This document shows, one piece after another, positions 9,896 to 24,184 of a stretch of 64,000 nucleotides of DNA. A program made the position numbers and the translations under genes. The DNA lies in contig WJXW01000006.1 of assembly GCA_015832175.1 (NCBI GenBank), forward strand, positions 2,592,987-2,656,986, in the 5' to 3' direction. Under the pieces are notes generated by a model, which saw only the letters and a list, made by a program, of their open reading frames with translations, was not told the origin of the DNA and searched no databases. Every line of letters starts with the position of its first letter. Position 1 is the first letter of the stretch. Source of the stretch: Paraphaeosphaeria minitans (lineage: Eukaryota > Ascomycota > Dothideomycetes > Pleosporales > Didymosphaeriaceae).

Positions 9896-12800
9896 ATGCC
9901 ACTAAAACTTAACCTTACACTAGAAGAGCGACTAGCTTAGTAAAAGGCGTTAAAAGCAAAGTTAAATAAAGCCTATAAGGCCTTCTAGGCCTTTAATAGC
10001 ACCTCTAACATTAGGATAAAGTAAACTATTTATCTCTATTTACTAAACTATCTTAAAACTAATATTTATTAGTAAGGTATTATATTCTACACTTAGTAGT
10101 AATAAAACCCTCCTAATTATACACCTATTACTAGTAACTACCTCTTAAGTTACACCTTAGCTAAAGACTTAGCTAATTATACTAAGTTTAACGCAATAAT
10201 TACCTACACCTATACCTTTGCCTATACCCACTATAAGCATAGTAGCACGACTAACATTAACTAATAGGGGGCGAACTTAGGATGTTAAGCATTACTTAGC
10301 ACACCTTTAATATAATAAACTAGAGACTAGCTTACTAGCTATATAGCATACTACTTATAGGCAGCTAATAATGTCTCCTAGAGTTGTCCTAGTATTAGAA
10401 TAACTAAACAAAAACCTACTAATACTAGATGTTAATAGACTAGCCTTTACTAATCTAGATAACCTTATAGTAGATCTTAAGTATCTCTTTAGCGATACCC
10501 GCTCTAGTACTACAAATAAATACCTTATAGGATATTTAGATCCTCTACCTAGTGTTTCTAGTCTAGTAGTTATAGCTTCCTCTATAGGAGTTACTATACA
10601 AGACTTACTACTAATAGATTTAGTTAATTTCTTACTATAGGTTAACTTAGACATTAATTTATTATTAGCAGAACTCTACCTAAATAATAATAATGTTATG
10701 CCTATAGACACATTACCTAGGCCCTTAATCTACGCCTCTAATAATAGATTAGATAAAAACCACTCTTATAATTATAAAAGTGTAACACTAGGTACGCCAA
10801 CTTAACCTATTAATATTATAGAGGCTAGGGGCTAGAGGACCCCCTTAAGGGTCTTTAGTCCCCTTCTCTTTCTCCCCTACTAATCTAAATAGTACCTAAT
10901 AGTAATTACAGTATATTTGTTACTAAGTCTAAGCAAGTCCTATTATCTACTATTAAATGCTATCTAGAACTATATTAGTACACTATATAACTGCACTATG
11001 CTACTTTAATTAAGTGGCTCATAACTCTATATCTAGATATAGTAGATAAATAAATGTATACTAGCTTTTGTTCCTACTATTTCTTTTTATTTACAGCTGT
11101 TAATACTACTAAAAGCATTAGCCTACTATTTATATAATAATACCTAAAACTTTTGTGTCTAGGCAGAACTACTTATAGGTGTTCCTAATCTAAACCTATA
11201 TAATATTCTATTACTAAGTATAGATCGTATAGAAGCGCACTTTCTATTATAATAAAATAGGGTACATTATCTTATTTAATAATTTAATTATAACAGTATT
11301 ATTTTCTCTTCAACTAGTCTTAGTATCTTCTAGTATAACCTATCCTTCTTCTTTTTATCTAGCTTTACTAAGGGTTTTACTAGTAATTAATATATATCCT
11401 TCTTACCTGTGAATCTTTTATAACATAAGAATGTTCTTTTTAGACTATGTAATAGGTTTAAGTGTTATATATTCTAGCCACATTTTCCTCTATAGTTTAC
11501 CTTAGCTAAAGGGAAGGCTATTACTAGATAAACCTAACACCTTTTAGACTATGCCTTAGCTTAATAGCTAGAGTGTATTATTCTCTTTACTCTGCGCAGT
11601 GTATATAATCTAAGTAGTACTAGGTATTATCCTATTAGCTATACGCAGCTAAAAGCGAACTCTAAAGTGCATTTTAAATAAAATTATATATAGACACTAG
11701 GTGATCGTTATATTAACACTTACTAGGATATCCTAAAATAAATTCTTAAATCTTTTTAGGATACTATTATAGATTTAGCACAAGATGTTACTTTTTTAGA
11801 CTATAATATTCCTAACAATGCCTTTAGTAATCCTATACTTATTATACTTTATTACAACCTTAAACTATCTAAACTTAGTAGTTATTCTTCCTTGTCTACC
11901 TATTAAACATCTTTAGAAGAATTCATTTAGTTTTACTAGAATATAAACTTTCTAGACTTATATCGCTTCTATTAGGATCTTAGTATTTAAACTAGATTAA
12001 ATGTTGCTAGTATAACTACATTGCAAAAATCCTATTACCTTAAATAATAGATATCCTTCTTTAATTATAGTAAGCGAGGATTACGTTTAAAGCCGCGTTT
12101 CTATACCTTTACTAGTACTAATACTAGATCTACTAAATTAGAGCTTCGCTATAGTAACAAATTTTACTAAGCTAGAATTTAATATGTGAAAGTCTATAAC
12201 ACTATTAAAGAGACTATATATGCACCTATTTGTAGGTATAGTTTATTTTTAAATCCTAATCTAAAAGTTATTAGTGCCACTTAGGAATTCTTAAATAAGA
12301 TAAAATTCAGTAATACTAGACGTAATAAGTAGAGCATTATTTAAGTTAAGCAACTCCTAAATTAAATTAAGCTCTATAAGGCCTGTATACATATAATTCT
12401 GTTACCTAAGTCCTGCTAGATGTCCTATTTTAATCGCCAAGAACTTCGTATACAGCTACACTAGTCTAGAACCGCGTTAGCGCCTCTTAATATTAATAAC
12501 ACAGAGCATATACACTAGGTAGATACTAATACTTATTATAGATTCTAGATTCTACTAACACATAAAGTTAATTACTTCTATGCAGTAGAATGTAATTGTT
12601 AGCTAGCAGCTCTAGAATTAATTGCTGCTATAGCTTACTATTTTAACCTACTAACTAAAAATTAAGAACTTAACTGCATAGCTATAACTACATTTGCTTA
12701 CACTCTTTACTTTATATTAAACTATAAAGATTTAAGTAGTCTTCCTTCCTTTAGCTCTAGTAAAGAGTACTAAAGGCCTTGTGTTTTTAAACACTAGAAA

Positions 12801-14330
12801 CCCTTACTAGGTGGTACTATTATACTAAAACATATACAGAGATGTAAGCCTAAGCAACGCTAAGGCCTTAAATATACTAAATCTATAAAGTAATTTAGCA
12901 TTATTTAGATTCCCTTTTACTTAGGTATATAGAATAAACTTATACTAAAATTCTAACTTAGTAAATATCCCTATCTAGATATCTACTACTATGTTCTGCG
13001 AAAGTTAAAGCGCTGCCTCTACCTCTATAAAATGCGAACCTTAGAGTCCTATTAGTTTAAATTTATTTACTACTTAATAGAATCTACTCTTTTAATTAGT
13101 TAAGGTGTAACTAATTTAAAAGTATAGCAGAAGCTATTCTTTTTACTATCTATATAGGTAATAAGAGCATATAATCTCTTTGTATAGGAAATTATAGGAT
13201 AACGCTAGCTAACCTACAATAAAGTTAGTAATTAGAAAAACCTAGAACCTTTCTTCTAGTAAGCCTACATAGAGCACCTAGTAAATAGGGGAATAGATAT
13301 ACTTTCTTTCTCTAGTGTTTCTAAGATTATTAGAGCGCGACTTAGACTAAGCCACCTAAAAATTATAAAGTAATATAACTATAAGACTACCCTTTTCCTA
13401 ACCTTTAGTTATAGGATATAGTAGGGCAGAGTAGCTCCCTTATTTATATTAGATAATAATAACCCTCCCTAGCTAAAGAAAGCGCTATAGATATAAGTAA
13501 TACTATTACACCTAGAAGCCTTTAAAATAGTACTACTAGGATATACTATAGACAAAATATGCGCTTTGTATAAAACGTACATTTTATAAATTGCTTATGT
13601 TTATATTTAGGGGATCCTCCTATACTCTAGGAAAATAGTATCTATGCTAGGTAGCAACAGTAAGTCTATTAGGTAATTAAGTATAATAATTTAACACTAA
13701 CTACTAAGTAACTTAGAGTAGACAAAATAGATGTTTCTACGTATTATACCTAAGAACTAATTAATATTTTATTATATTTACACTACTTAACAATAGTTAT
13801 TAGTATCTAAAGTTAGAGAGGTCCTTAAGCGATGTTATATTTTTACTTTCTATAATAAAGGAGATGTCTTAGAACACCTATACCTGCTAGGCAGTTTGGA
13901 CGAAATAGGGTCTTTACTAACCTTATTTAGTTACATTAATAAGTTTAACACTAAATTTAGTGAATAGCAGGATAACTTAAGTGAAAATAAAGATAAGGAT
14001 AGTAACTGGCTAACTTAACCTATACACACAGCTACTAGTAGATTTATTATGTTAGAAAGTAAAGAGGTAAGCGATCTATCTAATCTTAAGAGTCTATAGA
14101 TAGGTAGTAATAGTATATTAGTTATGTACTATTAATATATATTTAAAGGTTTCTCTAGTAATCTTTTCTCTATCTTACTACATCTTCTCTACTTATTAAA
14201 AAAATAAATATAGAAGATATAAACCCTATTTCCCGCTCTTATCTATATGCTTGGATACAGTTAATTATAGGCAATCTATAGATTAAATTATAGGTATATA
14301 AGTATAGATGTGCACTTTTAAATTTAATCC
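9896..14330 (+). pseudogene. Large unrecognised gene relic
   Basis: An ATG at 9896 begins a helical, basic N-terminus (LEERLAQQKALKAKLNKAYK). From there to about 14330 the plus strand reads as protein-like sequence with TAG/TAA at Gln/Trp positions and at least one frame change near 13310. Clear coding stretches include INKFNTKFSEQQDNLSENKD near 13940-14000 and QVKQLLNQIKLYKACIHI near 12350. Minus-strand reading of the same DNA is less convincing. I find no catalytic motif I can name. The 3' flank resembles that of the recombinase-helicase gene, so the locus may be a distant member of the same subtelomeric gene set. It may be more than one gene. Confidence 0.4.
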
Positions 14331-14469
14331 TTTTATATTTCTATATTAGGCTGCGTAGCTACTAAGAAATACTTACTAATTAGTTATAATTAAGTTGCGT
14401 CTTTCCTTACCCCACAACACTAGATATAGTTCTATTAACCTAACACCTATATCTATTAAACTAATAAAC

Positions 14470-15280
14470 ATGTCACTACGATTATCTAATAGCAGCCAAG
14501 TTAGAAAGCCTAAATCTAAACCTTAGATAAGGAAGGTTACTAAAACTAAGCGCTATAAACTATTACTAGCCACACTAATAAATACGCATAGAGAACCCTT
14601 ATTCCTATTAAGTAAGTATTTAATTAATATATCTCCAGACACCTACTATTATATAGGTATATTTAAAAGGCAAGCAAATGCTAAATAGATATTATAGAAT
14701 AGAGACCTTCCTAATAAAGAAGATAATGTGTAAGTAATTCGCTATCTACAATTACACAAAACTAAGAGCTTAGAATAATTTCTAAATTACTAGTAGAGCC
14801 TACGCCCCTACTATTACTAAATTATAATCTAAGCCCTTTACGAAATATCTCTGCGCACTTTCCTTACACTATAAGATAAGTAGGTTAATAGGCATTAGCT
14901 AAAACTGCCTAATATAATTATATAATAACACTAGACAGAGTAAACGTATTTACTCTATAAGCGCTGTCTATTTCTTTAACTAGTAGTCGCACATATACCC
15001 CTACAAGTAGTTATACTATAGGCTCCGCTTACTGCCTACTAAGTGTTAAACCTAAAGGATAATTACCTAGCTTTGCTAAATAATAATAGCAACTAGATGC
15101 TAAGGTAGAACTAAGAGGTAACCTACTAGCTGTAACTACTCTAAAATCTATATTATCTACGCTATAAGTGGGACGTAGTGGACATAGGAAGCGTATAATT
15201 ACGCGTCCTATTAATTTGGCAGAGACAACTTCTAGGTTAATAGAATATATAATTATACGCTAGGATAGTAAGGCTACAGA
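14470..15280 (+). pseudogene. Unrecognised basic ORF relic
   Basis: A new ATG at 14470 opens a basic N-terminus (QVRKPKSKPQIRKVTKTKRY). It is followed by a mixed helical region that includes RDLPNKEDNVQVIRYLQLHK. Only TAG/TAA codons interrupt it. It follows the large relic at 9896 by about 140 bp on the same strand and could be a separate exon of that gene. The reading beyond 15170 is ambiguous between two frames. Not recognised. Confidence 0.35.
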
Positions 15281-15844
15281 ACAACACATATTTAAATATA
15301 ATATAGATATAACAATATAAGGTTTAACCCACGCTAGTAAGTTACGCACACTATAGGGACTAAAGGAAATATAAAAACTACTAACCTTATATACAGCGCA
15401 TAGGGTATATAAGTAACTATTTGCTAGAATAAGACTTACTAATAGACAAGGAGGGAAAATTATATAAGAGAATAGTTATAGTAATATAAATATTAAAGAT
15501 AAAATGTGAACAGAAGTAAAGCGTATATATAGGTTAGTAACACGTTCTCTATAATAGTAAAGCTTACTACCCTAAACTAGCCATAAAACCTATATATCTA
15601 ACGTTTCTTTTAGCTATTAGCGAGCGAGACAAAGCATAACTACATAAGATAGGGTATACAAAATAGGACAGTAAAGCTAACTAAATTAGAAAGAGAGGTT
15701 GTCTTATAAACAGATTAGGGTTTAAAACAGAATAGAAGATATAAGGGAGAAGGGGCGCGATAACCCTTATATATATAATACTAAGGAATAATAATTATAC
15801 TAAGTCTCTTTTTATATAACGTACTTATTACTAAGATCCTTAAG
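15281..15844. repeat. 3' flank shared with the recombinase-helicase gene
   Basis: Bases 15290-15420 and 15690-15760 follow the sequence just downstream of the recombinase-helicase gene in copy A (19070-19270) and copy B (43790-43980): ATTTAAATATAATATAGA, then GAGAGGTTGTCTTATAAA with its GGTTTAAAA continuation. About 270 bp between the two blocks is extra here. No gene is evident. Confidence 0.55.
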
Positions 15845-15849
15845 GAGCC

Positions 15850-17300
15850 TTTAACTACTTACTAGTTAAAATCCTATAACTAAATTATAATTTACTAGGT
15901 CCTTATTAGAAAGCATTTCTAAGAATAAGGGCTCTAGCAGCTCTAGATCTAATATACACGCCTTATACATTTCTGCTATAGCTGTTACGCTATTAAAGAT
16001 AGTATTATTATATTACGTAACTATATCTATTTACTATTAAAGCTGCGCAACTATTATGCCTTGTTTAATATAGGTGTTAGATATAGAGTTCTACAGTAGT
16101 ATTATAAATACGCCTATACTAAATCTTACTTTAAGTAGACACTATTTTCTTCCTACATCTAGGCACTAACTAAATTCCCTCTACGCTATAGAATGTGTTC
16201 CCTTACTTAGTTTTTCCTCTTCTATTATTCTAAATTCTTAAGCAAATAGAAACTTTTTTGCTATAAATGCGTATTTTTTTCCTCTTCTACTAGATAGCAT
16301 CTTCCTTTTCTATACTAAGGCCTCTAACAATTTAAACTCTAACTAAAGTGCTGCCTATATTTAGCGCTACTATATCTTACTTATTATACTAACTACCTAT
16401 TCCTATTTTACGCTCTTATATAGTAAACAGAACCTCTCTATCTTAAATTATGTAAAACTATTTTCTATAAAACTATTTTCTATAAAACTAGCACTAGAGC
16501 TTTGCGATAATGCTATACTACTTTTAGGTATAGTATTGTATCTAGTACTATTAACTATGTCTAGGAGTCTTTCCACCTTTTCCCTAAATAACTATAGGCC
16601 CTGTGTATATTTTATCCTCTAGACCTATAATACTATCTTCTAATCTTATAGACACTTAGCTATACTTATAGTAATTACTTAGCTTATTATCTCTCTTGTA
16701 ATGTTAACGCCTACCCCTAGTAGTTTATATATAAATACACAATAACGTTCCTTTTCTCTATTATCTTGCGATAACCCCGCGTCTATGTCTTATGTATATA
16801 GCACAACCTCTACTATTGTGTCTACTAGCTAATGCTTTAGGTTTTAATTTTTATCCTTTGCTAAACAGCTAGTTGTATTTAATATTTGTTTTTATTTTAG
16901 AGGTAGTTTTATAGTAGTTACTCTAGTGTCTTCTTTTTTATCTAACTCTTTTTTACTATTACTTTGTCGCGCTTAGTCCCTATAGATAGAGTGTAAAAAG
17001 CGTAAAAATTCTCCTTTTTTTACTTATTTATATATCTATCGCACTGTAGACTCTAGTAAGCTACTTATAAATGCCTTAGCGGGACAACCTATTATCTATA
17101 GAATAGAACACTATAAAGGCTTCTAATTATAAACCCGCTTATGTGCGTTTTATATAAGAGAGGGAATTAGACTACTATTATCCTAAAGCACTTTAGCCTA
17201 TAAGATTAAAAAATAATAAGCTATAGCGTAGTGTAGTGTAAATGTAATCTAGAATAATAAATATTATCTAGCGTTTATCCTCTTCTATTAGCACTAAAGT
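15850..17300 (-). pseudogene. Coiled-coil gene relic, copy A
   Basis: Copy of the minus-strand gene at 37300-38740 (described there), with the same reading but more stop codons. It starts close to and points away from the recombinase-helicase relic at 17361. Confidence 0.55.
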
Positions 17301-17360
17301 TTAGCCGCGTTATTTAAACTGTAGATATAGATTAAAATCTTTTGTACTACTACTAACTAT

Positions 17361-19075
17361 AGAGACTCCTAAATATATCTACTATAATAAGACCTATTAC
17401 TTTATTACTTACGTACTATATAAATATGTAATACTCCTAAGTAAGGTATTTTCTTATTTTGATAAGGAGTATAGATAAGAGATAACTAGTAAAGAGAGGT
17501 GTATTATCTAAGAAAGTATTAATAAGCTTAGGAACTTTTACCTACTACTATAAGAGAAATATAAAGAATTTATAGTTCCTAAGACTTTAGTACTAGCCTT
17601 CCCTAGCCTACGTGTTATCCCTAACGCTTATTACTATTATTACTGTACCTATATTACTACTAGGTCCTCTGTAAGCTATAACGTGTACTAACACCTACGC
17701 TAAGAATATAAACTCTACGTTGCAAATATAGGTAAAAAATTAAGGACACACTATTATAGTAAGTAAGTAAAAGGTGTAAATTACTAATAGCTTTTCCCCT
17801 CTATACTACCTATATTCTAAAACCTTTATCTTACTTATAAATTTACAGTTAAACTATCTACTAACTTATATAGCTCTAAAGCCACTACTAAAAGAGTTAA
17901 GATTGCAGCTAAATCTAGCGTAAACCCTATACCTATATCTACTCCTACTAGTAGTAGATTTGTAGATTAACTTTAGGAAGTGTTGTAATAGGCTAAGAAA
18001 GTAAAGTAGGAGTAATTAGTAGCTATAGCTAGCGCACCCTCTATTTCTACAAATTTCTAGATTGCCTATATAGGTGTCCTATAAGTGTTTAGTAACACGT
18101 CTATATAGGTAGAGGCTTTACGCTATATAGCTATACTAACTACTATAGGTAATCTAAAGTTATATTATTTCTATATAACTATAAAGAGTATAGCTAGAAT
18201 ATAGCAGAATATTGCTAGTAAAGCCTCTTACTACGCCTATAGGAGAGTAATGTAGGAGTATAAGACTAATGTTCCCCTTACTTTACTAGAGCTATACTAG
18301 GACCTTTGCCTCTGCTACGTAGAACTGCTCTAGAAGATTTTTATCTTCTTCTACTACGTATTAGTTAATAATATAGAGAAGCTACTAACGCTTTATTTAT
18401 AACCTTACTAGGAGTAGACCTAGTAAAATATTATAGAGTATTTAGCTTTAATAGATAACATCCTAGAAGTCTAAAAAAACTACACTAGAACTTAATTTAC
18501 ATTATTTAAAGAGCACTACTATTACTTTTAGCTATTCTTTATAGAATAAACAAGTTAAATAGAGCATTTTAGGATTAATATACTATTATTACTAGACAAA
18601 AAACAACCTACGTAGGGAACACTATTATGTTCTATTGCGTTTAGATAGGAAATAAATAGAGTAAAGGCGACTACTAGTCCTACCTTCTCCCTACTAATTA
18701 CTACCCTAGGTAGATAATACTAGTATCTAACTAGGTTAGAACTAGACCATTAAAAGACGCTTTATATATTAATAAATTTACTATTTAAAATATATAGGCG
18801 ATCCTATAGGATAAGTGCCTAAAGGTAAAAAAGCTATAGAGTTGTAATATTAAAGTAATTAAAAGTAAGGACTGGGATTCTAAGAGTACTAATATATTCT
18901 AGTAACACTTTATTAGTGTTGTTAATTTTAGTAACAACTATAAAGTAGGAAGGATTATTCTTAGCCTTAATTAGCTAACGTAGACCTACTATATATCTAA
19001 GCGCTATACAGAGTTATAGTAGGACTACCCTAGCTAGGAAGCTAGTAGAACCCCTTCTATAATACTAATTTAAAT
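17361..19075 (+). pseudogene. Recombinase-helicase relic with its core deleted, copy A
   Basis: The N-terminal zinc-finger region (17361-18570) and the C-terminal tail (18571-19075) match copy B, but everything between them is missing: the recombinase segment and all helicase motifs. The join reads GAGCATTTT followed by AGGATTAAT; B has these two strings about 3.27 kb apart. The product could bind nothing catalytic. This is an internal-deletion derivative, now also RIP-mutated. Confidence 0.75.
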
Positions 19076-19344
19076 ATAATATAGACATAATAATAGAAGG
19101 TTTAAAATAGGTAACATATACTATAGGACTAAGGGAAACATAAGAATTTATATCTATTACATAGGGCATAAGTAAGGTAAATTAGGGGGAGAGGCTGTCT
19201 TATAAATATATTAAGGTTTAAAATAGAATAGAAAAGCGTTAGGTATACGTCTAGTATAAGTAGGAGTGTATTTATAACCCCTAGTAATAGTAATTAAATA
19301 TATTACAAAAGGAAGTAATACTAAACTAAAAAGACTACTTTTAA

Positions 19345-21190
19345 AGTGTAAATATATCTACTAGGCTTAGCTATAGTAAGTAAGCTAGTATAAGCTTAGT
19401 GTTACTTTTACCTTTATTATTCTTACTATTCTTACCCTCTTTACTCTTACCCTTACCTTCGCCTTTCTTACCCTCTTTACCCTCCTTGCCCTCTTTACCC
19501 TCCTTACTCTCCTTTTTACTATTAGTGGCCTCCTCTATCTACGTAGGCAGCGTAGGTATAACCGCCTTAATAAATAGTATATTCTTATTACTAATAGGCT
19601 TAATTACTAACCTATCTATGCCTAACTACACACTTAGCCTCTAGTTTACCTAGTATACCTCTAGATTAACCTTTTTTACTACCTTTAGCTAGAGATTTTA
19701 CTCTCTAACGCGTAGCGTCTACTCTACCTACTTATAAGTAATATTACTAGAGATTAGGCACAAGAAGCCCTAGTTAAGAGTTTTAGTAGTATTATACTAC
19801 TAAGTAGCTTAGTTTAGGCGTAGCTTTTACATATTCTACGCTAACTTAGGTAGCTTATAGCTAAGAGGTATAATTATTTAAATAAGTATAGTAATAGCTT
19901 TACTATTATATTACTTAGGTAGTACCCCCTTTACTACTAGCTTAGCTATTTTATTAGCGTAAACACGCCTATAGAAGGCTATTACCTAGCAGTACTTAAT
20001 ATATATAGCTACTACGTAGTACTTATAGTGCGTAACTAAATAGTATATAGTAGTAAAGGTTTTATCTACCGCACTCCTAGGTGCGTAGGACATAGCCTAT
20101 ATTACTTATATAGTACCCGCTTCGCCTACTAGCAATGCCTCTAGCTAGATAGAGATAGGGAAGGGGCTACTATAAGAGTACTAAATAGTAAGGAAAGTAG
20201 CAGCGTGTTACTATATAGTCTTATTACTAAGCAACTATGTGTAATTTAGTATATAAGTAGTAGTTATATAGGGGCTAGTAGCTATAGTTATTAGGTTATA
20301 CCTTTTATCCTTATTATCTTCCTTCCTAATGTTTTGCTTAAGGATCTAGGTAACGTTAGGCTTATTTTCTAGCGTAATACTATTATAGGTATTAACTTCT
20401 ACCTAGCTAGCATTTAGGAGAGGGTAAAGTAGACCTAGCTTAACTACCTTCTTATACTACTAGTGGGCTACCTACTTATATTAGTAGTCCTATTCTACGC
20501 AGTAGTTATTATAGGTTATTACCCTAATATAGGCAGGTAACACCTAGGACGTAGGGCTCTATGTAGAAAAGAGACAGAATAGTAGTTAGAAGTAGACCTA
20601 CTTAGTAGGCAAAAAGGTAGAAGTAGAGATAAAGGGCTACTATATACGCCTTAAAGAGGGCTTCTAGGCTAAAGGAGGCACCCTACTTAGGTCTTTAATA
20701 TTATTATTATTAGCGTTCTAATAGTTAGGATCTATAGTAAGTTACTAGGCAGCAGTAATAAAATATTACTATATATTATTAGGTAGTGTGTTAGGGGGGA
20801 GCATCTAGCAAATTAGACTAATAGTAAATAGGAGCGATAGAGCGATTAGGACTAGCTTATAGTAGCTAGCGTTATTAGGAAGCAACTATCTAGCGCTATA
20901 ATAGAAGGTTTATAAGCTTTACAAGTATAGTAGAATAGTAAGCTAGTGTGCAAAGAGCTATTTGTATACTTTATTAGAGGGGTTATAACTAAAGTTACGA
21001 AAGACGCGACCTTTAGTAGCTAAAGAAAGGCTATAGAGGCCACTATTATAGCGAGTAGTAGTATCCTTAAGAATAGCTATCTAATGCATGTTTAAGTGGG
21101 AAGTAGTAGGTAAAATACAAAGTAGTAGATAAGATAGAAAGAGGTAGGATAGAAAGTAGTAAGTAGGAAAGATATAGTAATATGCTAAGT
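19345..21190 (-). pseudogene. Gly/Lys-rich protein gene relic, copy A
   Basis: Copy of the minus-strand gene at 44070-45894. The Lys/Gly/Glu-rich C-terminal repeat (KEGKEGKEG type) is encoded at about 19420-19510 on the minus strand. The plus-strand reading of the same bases gives a spurious Leu/Pro/Ser ORF. Confidence 0.5.
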
Positions 21191-24184
21191 ACCTATACTT
21201 ATACTCTACTACACATTTATAACCCACGCGCTAGTGTAATTAACACTTATAATATTACTAAAGCATTTAAACTAATAGTAAACACATAAACTAAAGTAAA
21301 TTAACTTAATGTAAGCTGGCATTAAGTAATAGTAATTTATAATAATTTAGGCGAGGCGGTAGAGTGTAAATCTCTAAGATATAGTACTGTAAAGCGCTAA
21401 TCTATATACTTACATTAGACTAACTATTTAAACCACACACAAATTATGTCTAGTTAAAATAGTTATTTATAAGTAAGTGTACTTCCTCTTATATTAAGCG
21501 CAGCTATCTAGCGTAGTATATAAGAAAAGAAGTATATAAACACAGAGCTAGGTATATCTCTAAAATACGCTGCTATAATTATTAACTTATAGCCAGCTCC
21601 CTACTAACCTATATAGCCAAAGCCAGCATAGATAGGACTAATATACACAAACTAATATAAATTAACGCGAATTAATAGGAAGCAGCATGGATTAGCACTA
21701 ATTCTATAGCAATTACATAGAAGGTAAGGACCTAGATAGGCCGCTTATAACTTACTAGGACTTATAAGTATACCTTATAAATAGTAAGGATCTAAATAAG
21801 CCACTTATTCTTTAACTTAACAGTAATTAACGCTAATTACTAAGAAGTAGCGCAAATTGCCACTATATGGACTTATAGATACAAATAAGCTGCTGCTTCA
21901 CTATACTATATTATATAAGAAAGAGGGCTTTGTAAGCAAAGGTCCTAGTAACGCGAATTAACGCGAATTAACGTAAATTAACGCTAATTAACGCGAATTA
22001 ACAGGAAGTAGCGTAAATTACCAACATATTAACTTACAAATTATAAGGATCTGTATAAAAGTATTAAAACTATTCTACCTAGAGACTACGCTTTAGATTA
22101 TAGATAAGGAAGACATAAACAAGCATCTCGCACTTAGGTAAATAGGCTATCTTAATGCGAATTTACACAAACTAACACAAAGTAGGGTACATTAGCACTA
22201 AGTTAGTACTAACCCTAATACATAGTAAGCACCTAGATAAGCTGTCTATTCTTTATTAGAGGACTTATAGGCATGCCCTATAAATAGAAAAGATATAGAT
22301 AAGCCGCTTATTCCTTAAATTAACGCAAATTAATGCGAATTAATAAGAAGTAGCGTGAATTAGCACTAAGTCTATACTAACCCTAATATATAGCAAGCAC
22401 CTAGATAAGCCGCCTATTCTTTATTAGAGGACTTATAGGCATGCCCTATAGATAGCAAAGATCTAAATATACTACTTATTCCTTATCTAAGGACGTTTAG
22501 CCATGCCCTATAGATAGGAAGTTATTGTCTATAGGATAAGAATGCGGTATAGCTATAAGGGCTGTATTATAATATAATTAATAGAGCTAGTATAGGTAGC
22601 AAGACCTCCTAATTATATAAATTAGGGACATTAACGCTAGTTTATACAAATTAACGCTAATAAAGAAAAAGTAGCGTAAATTACTACTATATTAACTTAC
22701 AGATAGTAAGGATGTAAATATACTACTACTTTACTATATAGAATTAGGTAAAAAAGAGGGCTATGTAAGCAAAGGCCTAAATTAATATAAACTAGCGCTG
22801 TATATAGTAAATTAAGAGGGAATAGTTTACGTAAAGCTCTCTAGGGCTAGTAGCTTAAACTTTAGAGTTTATAGGGAACACCTATACACGTGCCTATAAG
22901 AACCTTAACACTATACCTACTCTACCTTACGCACTATTATAGTTAGCCTATAAGTAGAATAGAGTCTTCTATAGCCTCCTATAATAAGTACCCTTAAGAA
23001 AGTAAGTCTATATAATAGATTTAAAGCTCAGCGTGCTTAGTTTTTTTTAGAGGCTAGATCTACTACTCTAGATATTAAAAAAATAACTATATAATAAGAC
23101 GTTACAAAAGGATAATACCTATACTTAGATATTTATAGAAGAGTACAGTTTTATCCTTTATATACTACCTGTTTATTAGTAAGGCGGTAGAAGCGGACTA
23201 GATAGAGTGTAACACCCTAAGAGTAGACGTAAGCATAGGCTATTTTCTGTGTAATTAGAATATCTTATTAAGGTATACACCTCCTACTACTACTACGCTT
23301 ATTTACACTAGAGACGTTATATCTAGTAAGGGTCTAAAGGATACAAAAGTAGGGTAGTTGCCCTATAGAGCTAAATATAAAGTAATCTCTTATTAACTTT
23401 AATATAAGGCGCTCTGCCAGACTAAGTAAGAAGAAATAAGTAAATTAACACAGAGTAACAAAAGACAGCGTAAATTAGCACTAGGTAACAGCAATATATA
23501 ATAATTTAGGTAAGGCGGTAAAGGTAATATATAAGAAATATAGTCTAGTAAAGCGCTAACGCGTATACTTATATTAGAGTAACCTCCTTACGCTTTAATA
23601 TTAACTAGTTTACGTAGGTTTTAATTACTAAGTGTGCTTTAGCTAAGACTAGCTAGCCTATATAAATTAAGGAGGAGCGTAGTAGTAGAGTTAAAAAGTA
23701 GGATAAAAGCTTCTAAGGCTAGTACGCCTAAACCCTAGATATAGCCATAAGCGCTATGCCTAGTATTTAGTAGACTACAATATAAGGGGTAACAGCGCGA
23801 ATATAAATAGTAATCTATAACAATTTAGGCGAGGCTAGGCCTAGTAATATAATAAAAAAACTTAGCGTATAACTACGCCTTTATAGTTAACTAGCGTAGA
23901 TACTGCCTAAGTTCTTTTGTTAATATTCCTTAGCGCTAATACAGGCTAAGTACTCTTATTAATAATAAATAAATAGGAGGTAAAGCTACGTATTACGTGT
24001 ATAGAAACTAGCTCTTTAGCCCACCTTATAATTTATAAAGTGCGCTAATATACCCTCTTATAATATTTACAATATTAGAAATACCTTAAACTAGTCTAGT
24101 AAGTATTATATTACATCTATACTCTATAGTAGCTGTAATAACGCACTGCGTGTAGTATATAGTTAATATTTTTAATAAAGTCCC
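21191..24184. other. Gene-free repeat-bearing segment, copy A
   Basis: No convincing gene. It holds runs and scattered copies of a roughly 10-bp element (TTAACGCGAA and variants; the densest run is 21950-22030). It also holds two related blocks of about 110 bp (21300-21420 and 23470-23590) sharing AACAGCAAT, AATTTAGG and AAAGCGC in order. Short parallel segments around 22140-22300 and 22320-22500 also repeat each other (AAGCACCTAGATAAGC). Confidence 0.6.

Noticed and set aside
10355..10654. 99-codon minus-strand ORF
   Set aside because: The plus strand reads as part of a longer coding relic here, and the minus-strand frame is not extended on either side.
19399..19644. Leu/Pro/Ser-rich plus-strand ORF (also 44129-44365), possibly a membrane protein
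   Set aside because: It is the complement of the Gly/Lys/Glu repeat encoded on the minus strand within a longer readable gene; the hydrophobic pattern is a by-product.
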